Part shown: piece after piece, positions 33,137-44,074 of the stretch | Layout of the letters: each line of letters begins with the position of its first letter | Numbering within the stretch: position 1 is the stretch's first letter | DNA from: Paludibacteraceae bacterium | Lineage (GTDB): Bacteria > Bacteroidota > Bacteroidia > Bacteroidales > Paludibacteraceae | Assembly: GCA_024400275.1 (NCBI GenBank) | Contig: JAKSMY010000008.1 | Span: 1 to 50,260 of the forward strand | Direction: 5' to 3' | DNA: 50,260 bases | Position numbers and translations under genes: made by a program | Notes under the pieces: model-generated | Database searches by the model: none | What the model was told of the DNA's origin: nothing | Seen by the model: the letters and a program-made list of their open reading frames with translations, nothing else

Positions 33137-33721
33137 CTACCCCCGAATCAGTCGTAAAAACTCCTCTCGTGTCTCAGGACGATTGAAAGCACCGGTGAAA
33201 TCCGATGTGGTAGTTACGCTATGTTGTTTTTGTACGCCACGCATCTGCATACAGAGGTGTTCGGCTTCTATTACTACCATAACTCCTAACGGATTCAATG
33301 TTCGTTGAATACATTCTTTGATTTGTGTAGTCATACGTTCTTGTATCTGCAATCGCCGTGCATATACATCTACCACGCGGGCAATCTTACTCAGCCCGGT
33401 CACTTTACCATTGGGGATATATGCAATATGTGCTTTGCCAAAAAATGGCAACAGATGATGTTCGCACAGGGAATAGAAATCAATATCTTTTACCACTACC
33501 ATTTGGCGATAATCTTCTTCAAATAATGCCGATTGTAAGATGGCATCAGGATCCTCGTTGTACCCCTTGGTCAAAAACTGCATAGCTTCGCCTATCCGTT
33601 CGGGAGTCCGTTGTAATCCGTCTCGAGAATTATCTTCGCCAATCAGCGCAATTACATCGCGCATCTTATCTGCGATAGCTGTGGTTAACTCGGTAGTCGG
33701 ATGAAAATCTTGCATATTCAT
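33137..33721 (-). CDS. folE: GTP cyclohydrolase I
   Basis: 194 residues. Zinc and substrate motifs: [56 protein letters not shown]. It makes dihydroneopterin triphosphate, the first step of folate and queuosine-type pathways. The start at 33721 overlaps the SPOR gene stop as ATGA, which decides it over the Met two codons later. Last gene of the gyrB-to-folE run. Confidence 0.96.
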   Translation of the reverse strand: MNMQDFHPTTELTTAIADKMRDVIALIGEDNSRDGLQRTPERIGEAMQFLTKGYNEDPDAILQSALFEEDYRQMVVVKDIDFYSLCEHHLLPFFGKAHIAYIPNGKVTGLSKIARVVDVYARRLQIQERMTTQIKECIQRTLNPLGVMVVIEAEHLCMQMRGVQKQHSVTTTSDFTGAFNRPETREEFLRLIRG

Positions 33722-34188
33722 TTCTTCACGGTAATAATATCTCGAACGGCGTATGACTCTGCCTGTAATTCCGGAAATTGTTGGACTAATTCATTGCGGT
33801 AAGCTTTTGCTTCCTCCAATGTTTGGAAATTACCGATACGAACCTTCCAAAATGGTTGAATAAAGTTGATATAGATAGGTTCGCTTATTTCGTTTTCCAA
33901 AGTTTTCTTCAATGCCTCTGCCTCTTGCTTAGCTACTAACTGGCTATTGGATGAATAAATCTGGACACGCCATCCGTCCATTTCTATTTCTCCGCGCACA
34001 CGTCCGTTCCAATGGTCTTCCATCAACTGTGTAAGGCAAGAATCCTGATGAATAGTGGCATTGGACATGGCATTAAACAAACCGATTGGTTCTATACTGT
34101 TATCCACGTCTTGTGCCCGAACTGTAACTATGGTTGTGACAATAACTGTCAGAACCACGGCAGAGGCTATAATATAAATCTTTTTCAT
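33718..34188 (-). CDS. SPOR-domain exported protein
   Basis: The start is the ATG at 34188 ([27 protein letters not shown]), giving a signal peptide or anchor; the longer frame overlaps the kinase gene. 156 residues. Residues about 75-148 form a SPOR domain ([45 protein letters not shown]), which binds denuded peptidoglycan at division sites in characterised relatives. Starts 4 nt after the kinase stop. Confidence 0.88.
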   Translation of the reverse strand: MKKIYIIASAVVLTVIVTTIVTVRAQDVDNSIEPIGLFNAMSNATIHQDSCLTQLMEDHWNGRVRGEIEMDGWRVQIYSSNSQLVAKQEAEALKKTLENEISEPIYINFIQPFWKVRIGNFQTLEEAKAYRNELVQQFPELQAESYAVRDIITVKK

Positions 34189-34192
34189 GATA

Positions 34193-35866
34193 TTAATATT
34201 GGAACGAACTGCCGCCGACAAACTCCCGTAGGAAGGACGTGGGTGGTATTTCTTTTTCCGGTACAGGTTCAAAATAACTTAATTCTTTCAGCAGGCGATG
34301 TGCATCGGTATATTCATCTATGTATTTTGGCACTTCGTCCAAGATTGGTTCTGCATGACGTTTTAATACGGCCAATTCAAAAAGTAGTGCGGAATTAAAC
34401 ATGGCGTCTGCCTCTTCCTGATAGGGATATATCCATCGTTCTTCTCCTCGGCGTACACTTTCGCAGCGGGCAATTGTTTCGCGTGGTGAATAACCGCGGT
34501 AAATATAGTCTCGAATGATACGACGTATCAATCGAATATCTGCCGTTGGAATCCAGTTGTGATTATCTAAATTAACTGTTGTCAGTGCGTTAACAAAGAT
34601 TTTGAAAGTCTCCTCAGACGGAATATCTTTGGTCAATTCCGGGTTTAAGGCATGCAATCCCTCCAAGATACATATCTGATCCGGTTGCAATTGAAGTTTG
34701 TTTCCCCGCCATTCACGTTTGCCTGTTTCAAAGTTGTAGAATGGAAGTTCTATTTCTTCTCCGTTTAATAGCTGTTGCATTTGTTTTTGGAACAACTCCA
34801 AATCCAATGCGTGCAAATGCTCAAAATCCCATTCTCCGTTTTCATCTTTTGGGGTGTCTTCTCGATTGACAAAATAGTTATCCATAGATACCACAACAGG
34901 TTGAATACCATTCACCATCAGTTGTATTCTTAAACGCATTGAAAAGGTTGTTTTTCCCGATGAACTGGGACCGGATATAAGTACCAATTTAGGACGATGA
35001 GTGCACGAGGCTATCTGGTCGGCAATCTGGGCAACTTTCTTTTCGTGCAAGGCCTCGCTCACTTTAATCATCTCAAACGAGCGATTATCTTTGCATGCCT
35101 TGTTAAATTCACCCACATTGTGAATATGAATCAGCCTGTTCCATGTTTTGAATTCCCGGAAGATATTAAACATCTTATCTTGAGATACTACATCTTCCAG
35201 TTTCACAGGATCTTTTCGGCAGGGGATACGTAACAGCATATCGTCGTAATAGGGCTCCAACTCAAATATATTAAGGTAGCCGCTTGACGGCATTAAAGCT
35301 CCGGTATAGTAATCGATATATTCTCCCATTCTATAATAGCGGCAATACGGATTACCGAGCGTCTCAAACAGTGTTGTTTCTCCTTCGTGCCTTTCTTTGA
35401 ATAGCCTGATTACTTCTTTTGTTTGTTTCTCTTCTGTCACGATGGGTCTGTCTTCTGCTATGATAAGTTTCATACGGTCCTTGATAGATTGAATGAAAGC
35501 TTTATCAATCGTTATTTTGCTGCCCTTACGGTCTCTGACGGTGCAGAAATATCCTTTTGAAATAGGGTGTTCTACGCGTAAGTCATAGTCTTCATTTAGT
35601 TCTTTGATAGCGCATGACATCACCAGCATCAATGTTCTGACATAGCAACGCATTCCTCCGGACGATGAAGTGTCTAAAAACTCAATATCTTTGGGTTTGT
35701 ATATTAAAAAATTCAGATTTTGTAGTTTATAATTAACGCGTGCGGCAACGATAGGATATTTTAATTGTATTCCTATCTGTTTATATAGTTCCAATAAGGA
35801 TGTGCCACAGGGAATTTCGTAATATGTACGATTATTTTTACAAAATATGCGAACAGTACCTAACAT
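34193..35866 (-). CDS. Nucleoside kinase with TGS and ThrRS-like N-terminal domains
   Basis: 557 residues. Residues 1-65 resemble a TGS domain; 70-250 resemble the second additional domain of threonyl-/alanyl-tRNA synthetase; from about 285 a phosphoribulokinase/uridine kinase domain has Walker A ISGPSSSGKTTFSMRL, VVSMDNYF and DFEHLHALDLELF. This three-part architecture is a known uridine-kinase-like family in Bacteroidota, Thermotoga and others; the nucleoside is uncertain. 2 nt after kdsD, 4 nt before the SPOR gene. Confidence 0.88.
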   Translation of the reverse strand: MLGTVRIFCKNNRTYYEIPCGTSLLELYKQIGIQLKYPIVAARVNYKLQNLNFLIYKPKDIEFLDTSSSGGMRCYVRTLMLVMSCAIKELNEDYDLRVEHPISKGYFCTVRDRKGSKITIDKAFIQSIKDRMKLIIAEDRPIVTEEKQTKEVIRLFKERHEGETTLFETLGNPYCRYYRMGEYIDYYTGALMPSSGYLNIFELEPYYDDMLLRIPCRKDPVKLEDVVSQDKMFNIFREFKTWNRLIHIHNVGEFNKACKDNRSFEMIKVSEALHEKKVAQIADQIASCTHRPKLVLISGPSSSGKTTFSMRLRIQLMVNGIQPVVVSMDNYFVNREDTPKDENGEWDFEHLHALDLELFQKQMQQLLNGEEIELPFYNFETGKREWRGNKLQLQPDQICILEGLHALNPELTKDIPSEETFKIFVNALTTVNLDNHNWIPTADIRLIRRIIRDYIYRGYSPRETIARCESVRRGEERWIYPYQEEADAMFNSALLFELAVLKRHAEPILDEVPKYIDEYTDAHRLLKELSYFEPVPEKEIPPTSFLREFVGGSSFQY

Positions 35867-35868
35867 GA

Positions 35869-36819
35869 TTATGCAAAGTCAATAATATGGTGAATGGATA
35901 TAATTCCGATAATTTCTTCTGAATCCGGTTTTTCGGTGACGGCTAAAGTAGTGATATTATACTTGTCCATAATGGCCAAAGCATCGGTCAAAAGGGCATC
36001 TTGACCTATTTTCTTATAGGACGGAGTCATAATATCTTTAGCCGTAATATGTAGGTCATTGTATTTTTGGATAGCACGCCGTAGGTCGCCGTCTGTAATG
36101 ATACCAATGCACGTATTCTGTTCATACACCATCGTTATTCCAAGGTGCTTGTCACTCATTTCGCACACTAAATCTCTGAACGGCGTATAGATTTGAACTT
36201 TTGGCACCTTGGTCGTCATATAATTTTTGACGCGTCCAAGTAATTTGCGCCCTAATGCTCCTCCGGGGTGGTAAATGGCAAAGTTTTCTGCTTTGAACTG
36301 GCGTTTTTCCATCAGACACACCATCAAGGCATCGCCCATCAGTAATGCTGCTGTAGTGCTTGTGGTCGGCGCTAAACCCAGTGGACACACTTCTTTTTCG
36401 ATATGAACGGGTAATACTTCGTCGCAGCCTTTGGCTAATGGCGAAGATGAGTCTCCTGTCATGGCAATCAAGGTGCATCCTATCTTGCGAAGCGGATCAA
36501 TCACATTCAGTATCTCGTTGGTTGAACCGCTGTTGCTTACCAACATCACCACATCTTCTTTATTTATCATACCCAGGTCTCCATGAACGGCCTCTGCGGC
36601 GTTTACAAAAATAGCCGAGGTGCCGGTGGATGCCATGGACGAGGCCATCTTATGACCAATAATTCCGGTCTTTCCGATACCCATTACCACCAATTTGCCT
36701 GTGCATGCATAGATAAGGTCCACAACGTGGTCAAAATGGTTGTCAAGGGTGTCTTTTAGACGCTTAAATTCATCGATTTCTTCGTCAAAAATTATTTTAG
36801 CGCGTTCCGAGTATATCAT
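35869..36819 (-). CDS. kdsD: Arabinose-5-phosphate isomerase (KpsF/GutQ family)
   Basis: 316 residues from the ATG at 36819 (MIYSERAKIIFDEEID); an ATG at 36834 would add five residues and deepen the overlap with kdsA. SIS domain with MGIGKTGIIGHKMASSMASTG and NAAEAVHGDLG, then two CBS domains (about 200-260, 268-316; CIGIITDGDLRRAI). It makes arabinose-5-phosphate for Kdo synthesis. Overlap with kdsA fits the shared pathway. Confidence 0.95.
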   Translation of the reverse strand: MIYSERAKIIFDEEIDEFKRLKDTLDNHFDHVVDLIYACTGKLVVMGIGKTGIIGHKMASSMASTGTSAIFVNAAEAVHGDLGMINKEDVVMLVSNSGSTNEILNVIDPLRKIGCTLIAMTGDSSSPLAKGCDEVLPVHIEKEVCPLGLAPTTSTTAALLMGDALMVCLMEKRQFKAENFAIYHPGGALGRKLLGRVKNYMTTKVPKVQIYTPFRDLVCEMSDKHLGITMVYEQNTCIGIITDGDLRRAIQKYNDLHITAKDIMTPSYKKIGQDALLTDALAIMDKYNITTLAVTEKPDSEEIIGIISIHHIIDFA

Positions 36820-37579
36820 ATTGTTTTGCTTCAATCAATATGTTTTTTATATCACTTAATTTGACTTGGTTGGCGGCATCCGATATGGCTTGATCCGGAT
36901 TGGGGTGTGTTTCCATAAATATGCCATCTACACCAACTGCTAATGCGGCTCTCATTAAATGAGGAACCATGTCTCTATTGCCTCCTGTTACGCCGGCAGC
37001 CGTGGACGGTTGTTGCACGCTGTGTGTTGCATCAAAGATAATAGGACACCCAAATTGGCGCATTTCCACCAAACTGGTCATATCCACCACCAAACGTCCA
37101 TAACCGAAACTGCTACCTCTCTCGGTCAACCAAATAGAGTCTTTACTCCTTATTCCTTCAGAGGATTGGTCTATCTTCTCTATCGCCCCTTTCATGTCCC
37201 ACGGAGCCATAAATTGACCTTTTTTGATATTAACGGTTTTTTTAGTTTTGGCTGCGGCTTGTAATAGGTCTGTCTGCCGACTCAAAAAGGCTGGTATTTG
37301 CAGCACATCTGCTACTTCCGATACCGGCTGACATTGCCAACTCTCATGTACATCGGTTAGAATAGGTAGTCCGAAGGCCTTTTTCACTTCGGATAGGATT
37401 TTCAATCCCTCTTCTATTCCGATGCCTCGTGCACTCATACTTGTGCGGTTGGCCTTGTCATACGATGATTTGAAATACAGACGTATATTTAACTCCTCGC
37501 ACACCTTTTTCAGGGTCTCGGCAGTCTGCATTACCATGTCTCTATTTTCAATGGCGCACGGCCCGGCAATTAAGAACAT
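36797..37579 (-). CDS. kdsA: 3-deoxy-8-phosphooctulonate synthase
   Basis: 260 residues, full length. AGPCAIEN, KSSYDKANRTS, GLPILTDVHE, NIKKGQFMAPWDM, FDATHSVQQPS and METHPNPD follow the family order. It condenses arabinose-5-phosphate with PEP to Kdo-8-phosphate for LPS core. Coupled with kdsD, the preceding step. Confidence 0.97.
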   Translation of the reverse strand: MFLIAGPCAIENRDMVMQTAETLKKVCEELNIRLYFKSSYDKANRTSMSARGIGIEEGLKILSEVKKAFGLPILTDVHESWQCQPVSEVADVLQIPAFLSRQTDLLQAAAKTKKTVNIKKGQFMAPWDMKGAIEKIDQSSEGIRSKDSIWLTERGSSFGYGRLVVDMTSLVEMRQFGCPIIFDATHSVQQPSTAAGVTGGNRDMVPHLMRAALAVGVDGIFMETHPNPDQAISDAANQVKLSDIKNILIEAKQYDILGTR

Positions 37580-37595
37580 ACTTTATACGTTTCTT

Positions 37596-38789
37596 TTATT
37601 TCTTTACGTTATATACACGTATCCAATCCACCTCTAATTTACCTTCGCTTACGCGGGTATTTTCGAATTGGAAGGAATAAAGGTGCAGGTATAATTTCTC
37701 TCCTTTCGGAATTAAATTCTTGGTGCGGTAAACCTCTAAGTTGTTGACGAACCATACGATTTCGTCGTTCTGCCACGATACGGTAAAAATGGTATAAGGA
37801 ATGGGTTGCAGTCCGTCTAACATCTTTAGGTTTTTGTCATGTTTCAGGCTGTCTTTTACACCGCAATATAGTTTCAATCCGGTATAGTCAAATACGGAAA
37901 TAAAAGGCACATGGTTACGGCTACGCAGATACACACCGTGATTTAAACGTCCGCGGCAGCGGCATTTTACTTGTACTACACTTCCTTCTGTTATTTCAAC
38001 AGCGTCTGTGTATAAGGCATCTGATGAGTAGCTGAATTTCTTCATGAACATACCTTTGCCGGCTTCCCATGCACGACCTTCGCACTCTTCTTTTAACGTC
38101 TTAATGGTAAGTATACTGTTGGCTGTTTCTACGTTGCGGCCGTTACAGTAAGCCTGTACCTCATTGCCGTATGAGTGATCGTTGATGAAGGTGTTGTTAG
38201 GATAAATAAATCCGGGTTTCCATGCAGAGTTTTTCAGTCCGAACCATTCGAAGTCGTCATTGAAAGCCAAATCAAATTGTTCCCAACGTTTTACGGATTC
38301 AACATTCATATTTTGGAAAAATACAATGTCGGCGTTTTGTTTCAGTTCATTGTAGCGAGCTTCTGTTTGGCCGTCTTCGCTTTCTTCCCAACGTTTGGGA
38401 TTTTTCCAGTAAGCGTTACGTTGTTGGAAGTCGGCACTTTCCACAATACCTTTTAACTCCAAGTAGCGTTGAACGCTCATACGACCTTCTTCTTTGCCTT
38501 CGCGTAAGTAGGTACGGACGTATTTATCTTTGCAAATCTTTGCAAATTCAGCCATGGTCATGCCTTCCTTCGTTTTTTTGTAAACGGCTTTTTGTATCTC
38601 CTTTTTCTTGGTTTGGAAATCAGGAGCACAAACTTTGGCTTCCAAAGCCTTAAATTCTTTTAACTCGTCACTCTTTTCTACCAAACGATAGCGTTTAGCG
38701 TTAACGGATACTTGATTAAGAGTTTCCTCAAACTTAGGTGTGGTGACCAACTTACCGCGCACAAGCGCTTTTAAAAAGAACAGATTCAT
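37596..38789 (-). CDS. GH16-like concanavalin-fold protein without catalytic residues
   Basis: 397 residues, no signal peptide. Residues 1-170 are charged and helical (KKKEIQKAVYKKTKEGMT). From about 180 a laminarinase/GH16-like jelly roll is readable (FNDDFEWFGL; GNEVQAYCNGRNVETANSILTIKTLKEE; YTIFTVSWQNDEIVWFVNN; LYLHLYSF; LEVDWIRVYNV). The GH16 active-site motif (E-x-D-x-E) is not seen, so hydrolysis is unlikely and binding is more plausible. Its place between a LOG gene and kdsA in the gyrB run is puzzling for a cytoplasmic lectin-like protein. Function unknown. Confidence 0.8.
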   Translation of the reverse strand: MNLFFLKALVRGKLVTTPKFEETLNQVSVNAKRYRLVEKSDELKEFKALEAKVCAPDFQTKKKEIQKAVYKKTKEGMTMAEFAKICKDKYVRTYLREGKEEGRMSVQRYLELKGIVESADFQQRNAYWKNPKRWEESEDGQTEARYNELKQNADIVFFQNMNVESVKRWEQFDLAFNDDFEWFGLKNSAWKPGFIYPNNTFINDHSYGNEVQAYCNGRNVETANSILTIKTLKEECEGRAWEAGKGMFMKKFSYSSDALYTDAVEITEGSVVQVKCRCRGRLNHGVYLRSRNHVPFISVFDYTGLKLYCGVKDSLKHDKNLKMLDGLQPIPYTIFTVSWQNDEIVWFVNNLEVYRTKNLIPKGEKLYLHLYSFQFENTRVSEGKLEVDWIRVYNVKK

Positions 38790-38810
38790 ATTAGTTAAAT
38801 TTAATGATTT

Positions 38811-39353
38811 TTATACCTTAAAAAGTGTGAATAATTCGCTTAGCGACTCGACGAAAATAGGCTTGTAAAACTCTTCTGCAGGTAAAAAGCCCAATTCTTT
38901 CATGTGTGCCACTTCTGCGAACAGGCAGTCGTAATAACCGCGATAATTAACAACATATACTTTTTTGCGATGTTCGCTTACGGTGCCGCTGGCTATCACG
39001 TCAAACAACTCGTCTAAAGTACCATAACTGCCCGGAAGAACAATAAAGCAGTCTGCTATCTTTCGCATACTTTGTTTGCGTTCTGCCATACTCTGCACCT
39101 CAATCAACTCGTCGCAGTTGGTTGCCAATCGCCCGGCTTTTTTTATAGTTGGGGGAATAACGCCGATTATTTTTTGGTCTGCTTGCTTGGCTTTTTGGAA
39201 AGCGTTTGATACACGCGACATCAAACCGCCTGTGGCACCGCCATAGACTAAATGATGACCTTCCTTAGCAAGCCATTCCCCTAATTCGTCTCCCATAAGT
39301 TTGTACTCCTCTGGAATAGAATCTTTGGCCGAACAATAAACAGCAACGTTCAT
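38811..39353 (-). CDS. LOG family nucleotide phosphoribohydrolase-like protein
   Basis: 180 residues, TIGR00730 type Rossmann fold. YGGATGGLMSRVSNAF, ERKQSMRKIADCFIVLPGSYGTLDELFDV: the usual PGGxGTxxE motif appears as PGSYGTLDE, keeping the Arg and the Glu thought to be catalytic. Relatives cleave nucleoside 5'-monophosphates (cytokinin-activating LOG). 3 nt after gyrB. Confidence 0.88.
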   Translation of the reverse strand: MNVAVYCSAKDSIPEEYKLMGDELGEWLAKEGHHLVYGGATGGLMSRVSNAFQKAKQADQKIIGVIPPTIKKAGRLATNCDELIEVQSMAERKQSMRKIADCFIVLPGSYGTLDELFDVIASGTVSEHRKKVYVVNYRGYYDCLFAEVAHMKELGFLPAEEFYKPIFVESLSELFTLFKV

Positions 39354-39356
39354 ATC

Positions 39357-41348
<1,992 letters not shown>

Positions 41349-41409
41349 TTATTTCGTTTGTTTTTAATACAATATGGAACGCGCCCACGCGCACACGCAT
41401 AAGAATTTG

Positions 41410-41441
41410 CAAAATTACAAAAAAAAAACGATATATGCAAA
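41410..41441 (-). promoter_or_regulatory. gyrB operon promoter
   Basis: Minus strand: TTTG at 41441-41438, a 20-nt spacer, TAATTTTG at 41417-41410. No other promoter of this form was seen between here and folE, consistent with one long transcript. Confidence 0.75.
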
Positions 41442-41481
41442 TGTTTTCGTGTTTTTGTTATAAATGTGTTGATTTTTGCAC

Positions 41482-41535
41482 TTGCTAAACTTGCTCAACC
41501 CGCTAAACCTGCTCAACTCGTTAAACCTGCTCACC
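41482..41535. repeat. Six 9-bp tandem units upstream of gyrB
   Basis: Units TTGCTAAAC, TTGCTCAAC, CCGCTAAAC, CTGCTCAAC, TCGTTAAAC, CTGCTCACC. Same family, same unit length and same copy number as the in-frame repeat in miaB (15256-15309), in the opposite orientation. Confidence 0.9.
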
Positions 41536-41546
41536 ACGTATCTTTA

Positions 41547-41623
41547 ATATGTGATTAGTATGTGATTAATATGTGATTAGTATGTGATTAATATGTTATT
41601 AGTATGTGATTAATATGTGATTA
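41547..41623. repeat. Seven 11-bp tandem units upstream of gyrB
   Basis: ATATGTGATTA and GTATGTGATTA alternate, so the higher-order period is 22 bp; the fifth unit is ATATGTTATTA. It directly follows the 9-bp array and lies between the divergent gyrB and AsmA-like promoters. The rest of the 41331-41741 gap holds those promoters only. Confidence 0.92.
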
Positions 41624-41688
41624 AGGACTGATGGCGCCAACGTAATCCTCATAATATGCTCCTTGGGGGAGCAAATATATGAGAAATA

Positions 41689-41720
41689 TTTGCGTACGTC
41701 AAAAAAAAATCGTATCTTTG
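41689..41720 (+). promoter_or_regulatory. Promoter of the AsmA-like gene
   Basis: TTTG at 41689-41692, a 20-nt spacer, TATCTTTG at 41713-41720. Start of transcription near 41727, 15 nt before the ATG at 41742. Confidence 0.8.
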
Positions 41721-41741
41721 TACCCTAAACATTGTGTATCT

Positions 41742-43961
41742 ATGAAAAATAGCCGTAAATTTGGAGTCATTATTATTGTCTTCTGTTTGGTTGGGGTTGT
41801 CGTCGTTACCGGTTTGAATTGTTGGTTGACTGTCTTGGTGCGTCATCAATTGAATACGCAAATAGCAGTGGCTGACTCTGTCCGCATTAGTTATGGTGAT
41901 GTAAAATTGTCCATTTCATCGGGAAAAGCATACATCAAAGATGTGTATTTCTGTTCGGACACCTTGCCGTTTAATGATTCGGCGCGTCAGGTTGTTGAGG
42001 CTAAAGTGGGCGTTCTCTCTTTGGATGGCATTAATTATTACGATTGGTTAGTGCATCGCCAATTGCATTTGAAAGGCTTGTCCATTAAGGAGCCTTCGGT
42101 TAGGACACGCTTTCTTCATACACTTGACCAAAACAGAGGGGGCGATTTGCGGGATCAGATGATGCAGGATCGTCTCCAGCGTTTGGAGGCTATCATGAAT
42201 ATCGTGCGAATTTTCTTGGACGATGCCGTTATCAGTCGTATTTCTATTGAAGATGCCAATATCGAGGCAGCAGCTTATAATGACTCGCTTCGTGTTTGTG
42301 TTCCTCATTTTGATATGAGTGTGTATGATTTGGGCTATAATATCAAAGACAAATTGTTGCATTATAACGACTCTGTTTTCCATTTCATGTTCAAGGATGT
42401 TGATGTCTTTGTCCCCGAAGCAAATCTTACGCTTAAAGTGGATTGTATCTCAGCGGAACCGAATGGCGTGATGGAAATCAATAATGTGCAGATTCATACT
42501 GTTTTAGATTCGCTCCGGCAGGAGTTCTTGTTCGCAGGAGTGGACTGTGTTTATGTTGGAGGTTTTGATGCCGGCAAGTTTAATATGGTGAAGGAACTGG
42601 AAATCAAGAATATCCATTTATATCACCCATTTGCTACTTTGTGTGTGAACGAGACTGCTGACCAGAAGGAACGTTCTCGGCGTTCAACAAAAAAATCTTT
42701 CGATGAAGTGGATAATAAATTGCTTCAGACCAATATGGATTTGGCAATGGAGTTTATCACGGGGTTGGATGTCGATACGCTTTGTGTACATAATGCATCT
42801 TTATCGGTCGGTTCGGTGACAACGGATTTTCAGGTTCATGCGGACAGTTTGTCTTTTACATTTTATGGCTTAGGATATAGTCTGATAGACGAAATACCGT
42901 ATCATTATAATGATTCCGTTTATGATTTTTCTTTGGGTCTTGTTGATGTGATTACGCCGGATAGTTTGGTGGCGATTACGGCTTCTGATATACGCTATGA
43001 CGATAGTGGTGTTTTCTCGATGAATAGGACACATATTCATCATTTGGTCGATCGCTGGCAATTGACACATTATATGAACGACCAGCCTGTTTCGTGGATT
43101 GATTTGGTGGTTAATTCCGTGCATACGTCGTCTAAGAATATCGTTAAGGAGGCTTTTACTTTGACCGATGGCTTTTTCTTGGATACTTTGTCGGTGGATA
43201 TTGAGTCCTTGTCGGTCTTCCGTGACGTTCGATTAAAACCAACTGAGCCATATCGTTTGCCACAAACCTATTTCTTGGGTTTGGACTACCCGTTCATTAT
43301 CAATCATCTTGATGCCACCGTTCGTGATACGCATATTGAGTTGGCAATTACGGATAAAGACCCGGGCGTGCTGAATCTGGGCACGATGAATCTGCAGGTT
43401 AGTAATGTTACTGCCATACCGGATTCGACAATTCGTCTCTTGGCGCATTGTCATATCGGGACTGGAACGGCGGATGCACGTTTTGACTTAACGGTTAATC
43501 CTGCTTGTGATTGGCATTTGGCTTTAGATGCCCAACAGCTGAATTTGCATGTCTTGGACGATTTGCTCTTCCCTGTCGTTGGAATGAAAATAGGTTGTGA
43601 CGTGAGCCGTTTGACGGCTGACTATTCGGGTAATATGGCAGTTGCGGAAGGTTCGTTCTGTATGGAATACGACAACTTCTCGTTGCATGCTTTCAAAGAA
43701 AATGATTCGCCTTTCACCGTTGTTGGTAAAATGAGTGGATTGATTAACAGTGTCGGCAAGACATTGTTGCATAAACGCAATCCTTCGGCTCCGGGTAAAA
43801 AGCCGGTGGCTTATCGGGTAAAGTGGAAGAACGACACGTGGGAGGACCCTGCTTTGTTTTATGTCGGACCTATGATTGATGGCTGTATTGAAACCTTGTT
43901 GCCGGGTTTGTTCTTGCATAGAAGGGTAAAAAACAAGACTCCAAAAACTTACGATTTTTAA
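41742..43961 (+). CDS. AsmA-like inner-membrane-anchored protein
   Basis: The start is the ATG at 41742 (MKNSRKFGVIIIVFCLVGVVVVTGLNCW), just after the promoter; the longer frame would start inside it. 739 residues. One N-terminal membrane helix (about 8-28) is followed by a long beta-rich periplasmic part with AsmA/DUF748-type language: ISYGDVKLSISSGKAYIKDVYF, VEAKVGVLSLDGINYYDWL, LHLKGLSIKEPSVRTRF, and repeated SVYDLGYNIKDK / YSLIDEIPYHYNDSVYDFSLG segments. Such proteins belong to the bridge-like lipid transport superfamily by fold; the role here is not shown. Confidence 0.75.
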   Translation: MKNSRKFGVIIIVFCLVGVVVVTGLNCWLTVLVRHQLNTQIAVADSVRISYGDVKLSISSGKAYIKDVYFCSDTLPFNDSARQVVEAKVGVLSLDGINYYDWLVHRQLHLKGLSIKEPSVRTRFLHTLDQNRGGDLRDQMMQDRLQRLEAIMNIVRIFLDDAVISRISIEDANIEAAAYNDSLRVCVPHFDMSVYDLGYNIKDKLLHYNDSVFHFMFKDVDVFVPEANLTLKVDCISAEPNGVMEINNVQIHTVLDSLRQEFLFAGVDCVYVGGFDAGKFNMVKELEIKNIHLYHPFATLCVNETADQKERSRRSTKKSFDEVDNKLLQTNMDLAMEFITGLDVDTLCVHNASLSVGSVTTDFQVHADSLSFTFYGLGYSLIDEIPYHYNDSVYDFSLGLVDVITPDSLVAITASDIRYDDSGVFSMNRTHIHHLVDRWQLTHYMNDQPVSWIDLVVNSVHTSSKNIVKEAFTLTDGFFLDTLSVDIESLSVFRDVRLKPTEPYRLPQTYFLGLDYPFIINHLDATVRDTHIELAITDKDPGVLNLGTMNLQVSNVTAIPDSTIRLLAHCHIGTGTADARFDLTVNPACDWHLALDAQQLNLHVLDDLLFPVVGMKIGCDVSRLTADYSGNMAVAEGSFCMEYDNFSLHAFKENDSPFTVVGKMSGLINSVGKTLLHKRNPSAPGKKPVAYRVKWKNDTWEDPALFYVGPMIDGCIETLLPGLFLHRRVKNKTPKTYDF

Positions 43962-43998
43962 GATTAGCCACCTAATTCTTTCGATTTGGCTATTATAA

Positions 43999-44030
43999 TT
44001 TGCATATTCAAAAAATATGTTGTATCTTTG
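43999..44030 (+). promoter_or_regulatory. Promoter of the AraC-type regulator gene
   Basis: TTTG at 43999-44002, a 20-nt spacer, TATCTTTG at 44023-44030. Leader of about 38 nt to the ATG at 44075. Confidence 0.8.
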
Positions 44031-44074
44031 TGCCCGTTTATAATGGGCGAATCATTTTTTTACGATATATAGAT

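Noticed and set aside
37596..38789. Active GH16 glycosidase
   Set aside because: The E-x-D-x-E catalytic motif could not be found, and there is no secretion signal.
41482..41623. CRISPR array upstream of gyrB
   Set aside because: Units are 9 and 11 bp, contiguous and without spacers; no cas genes are nearby.
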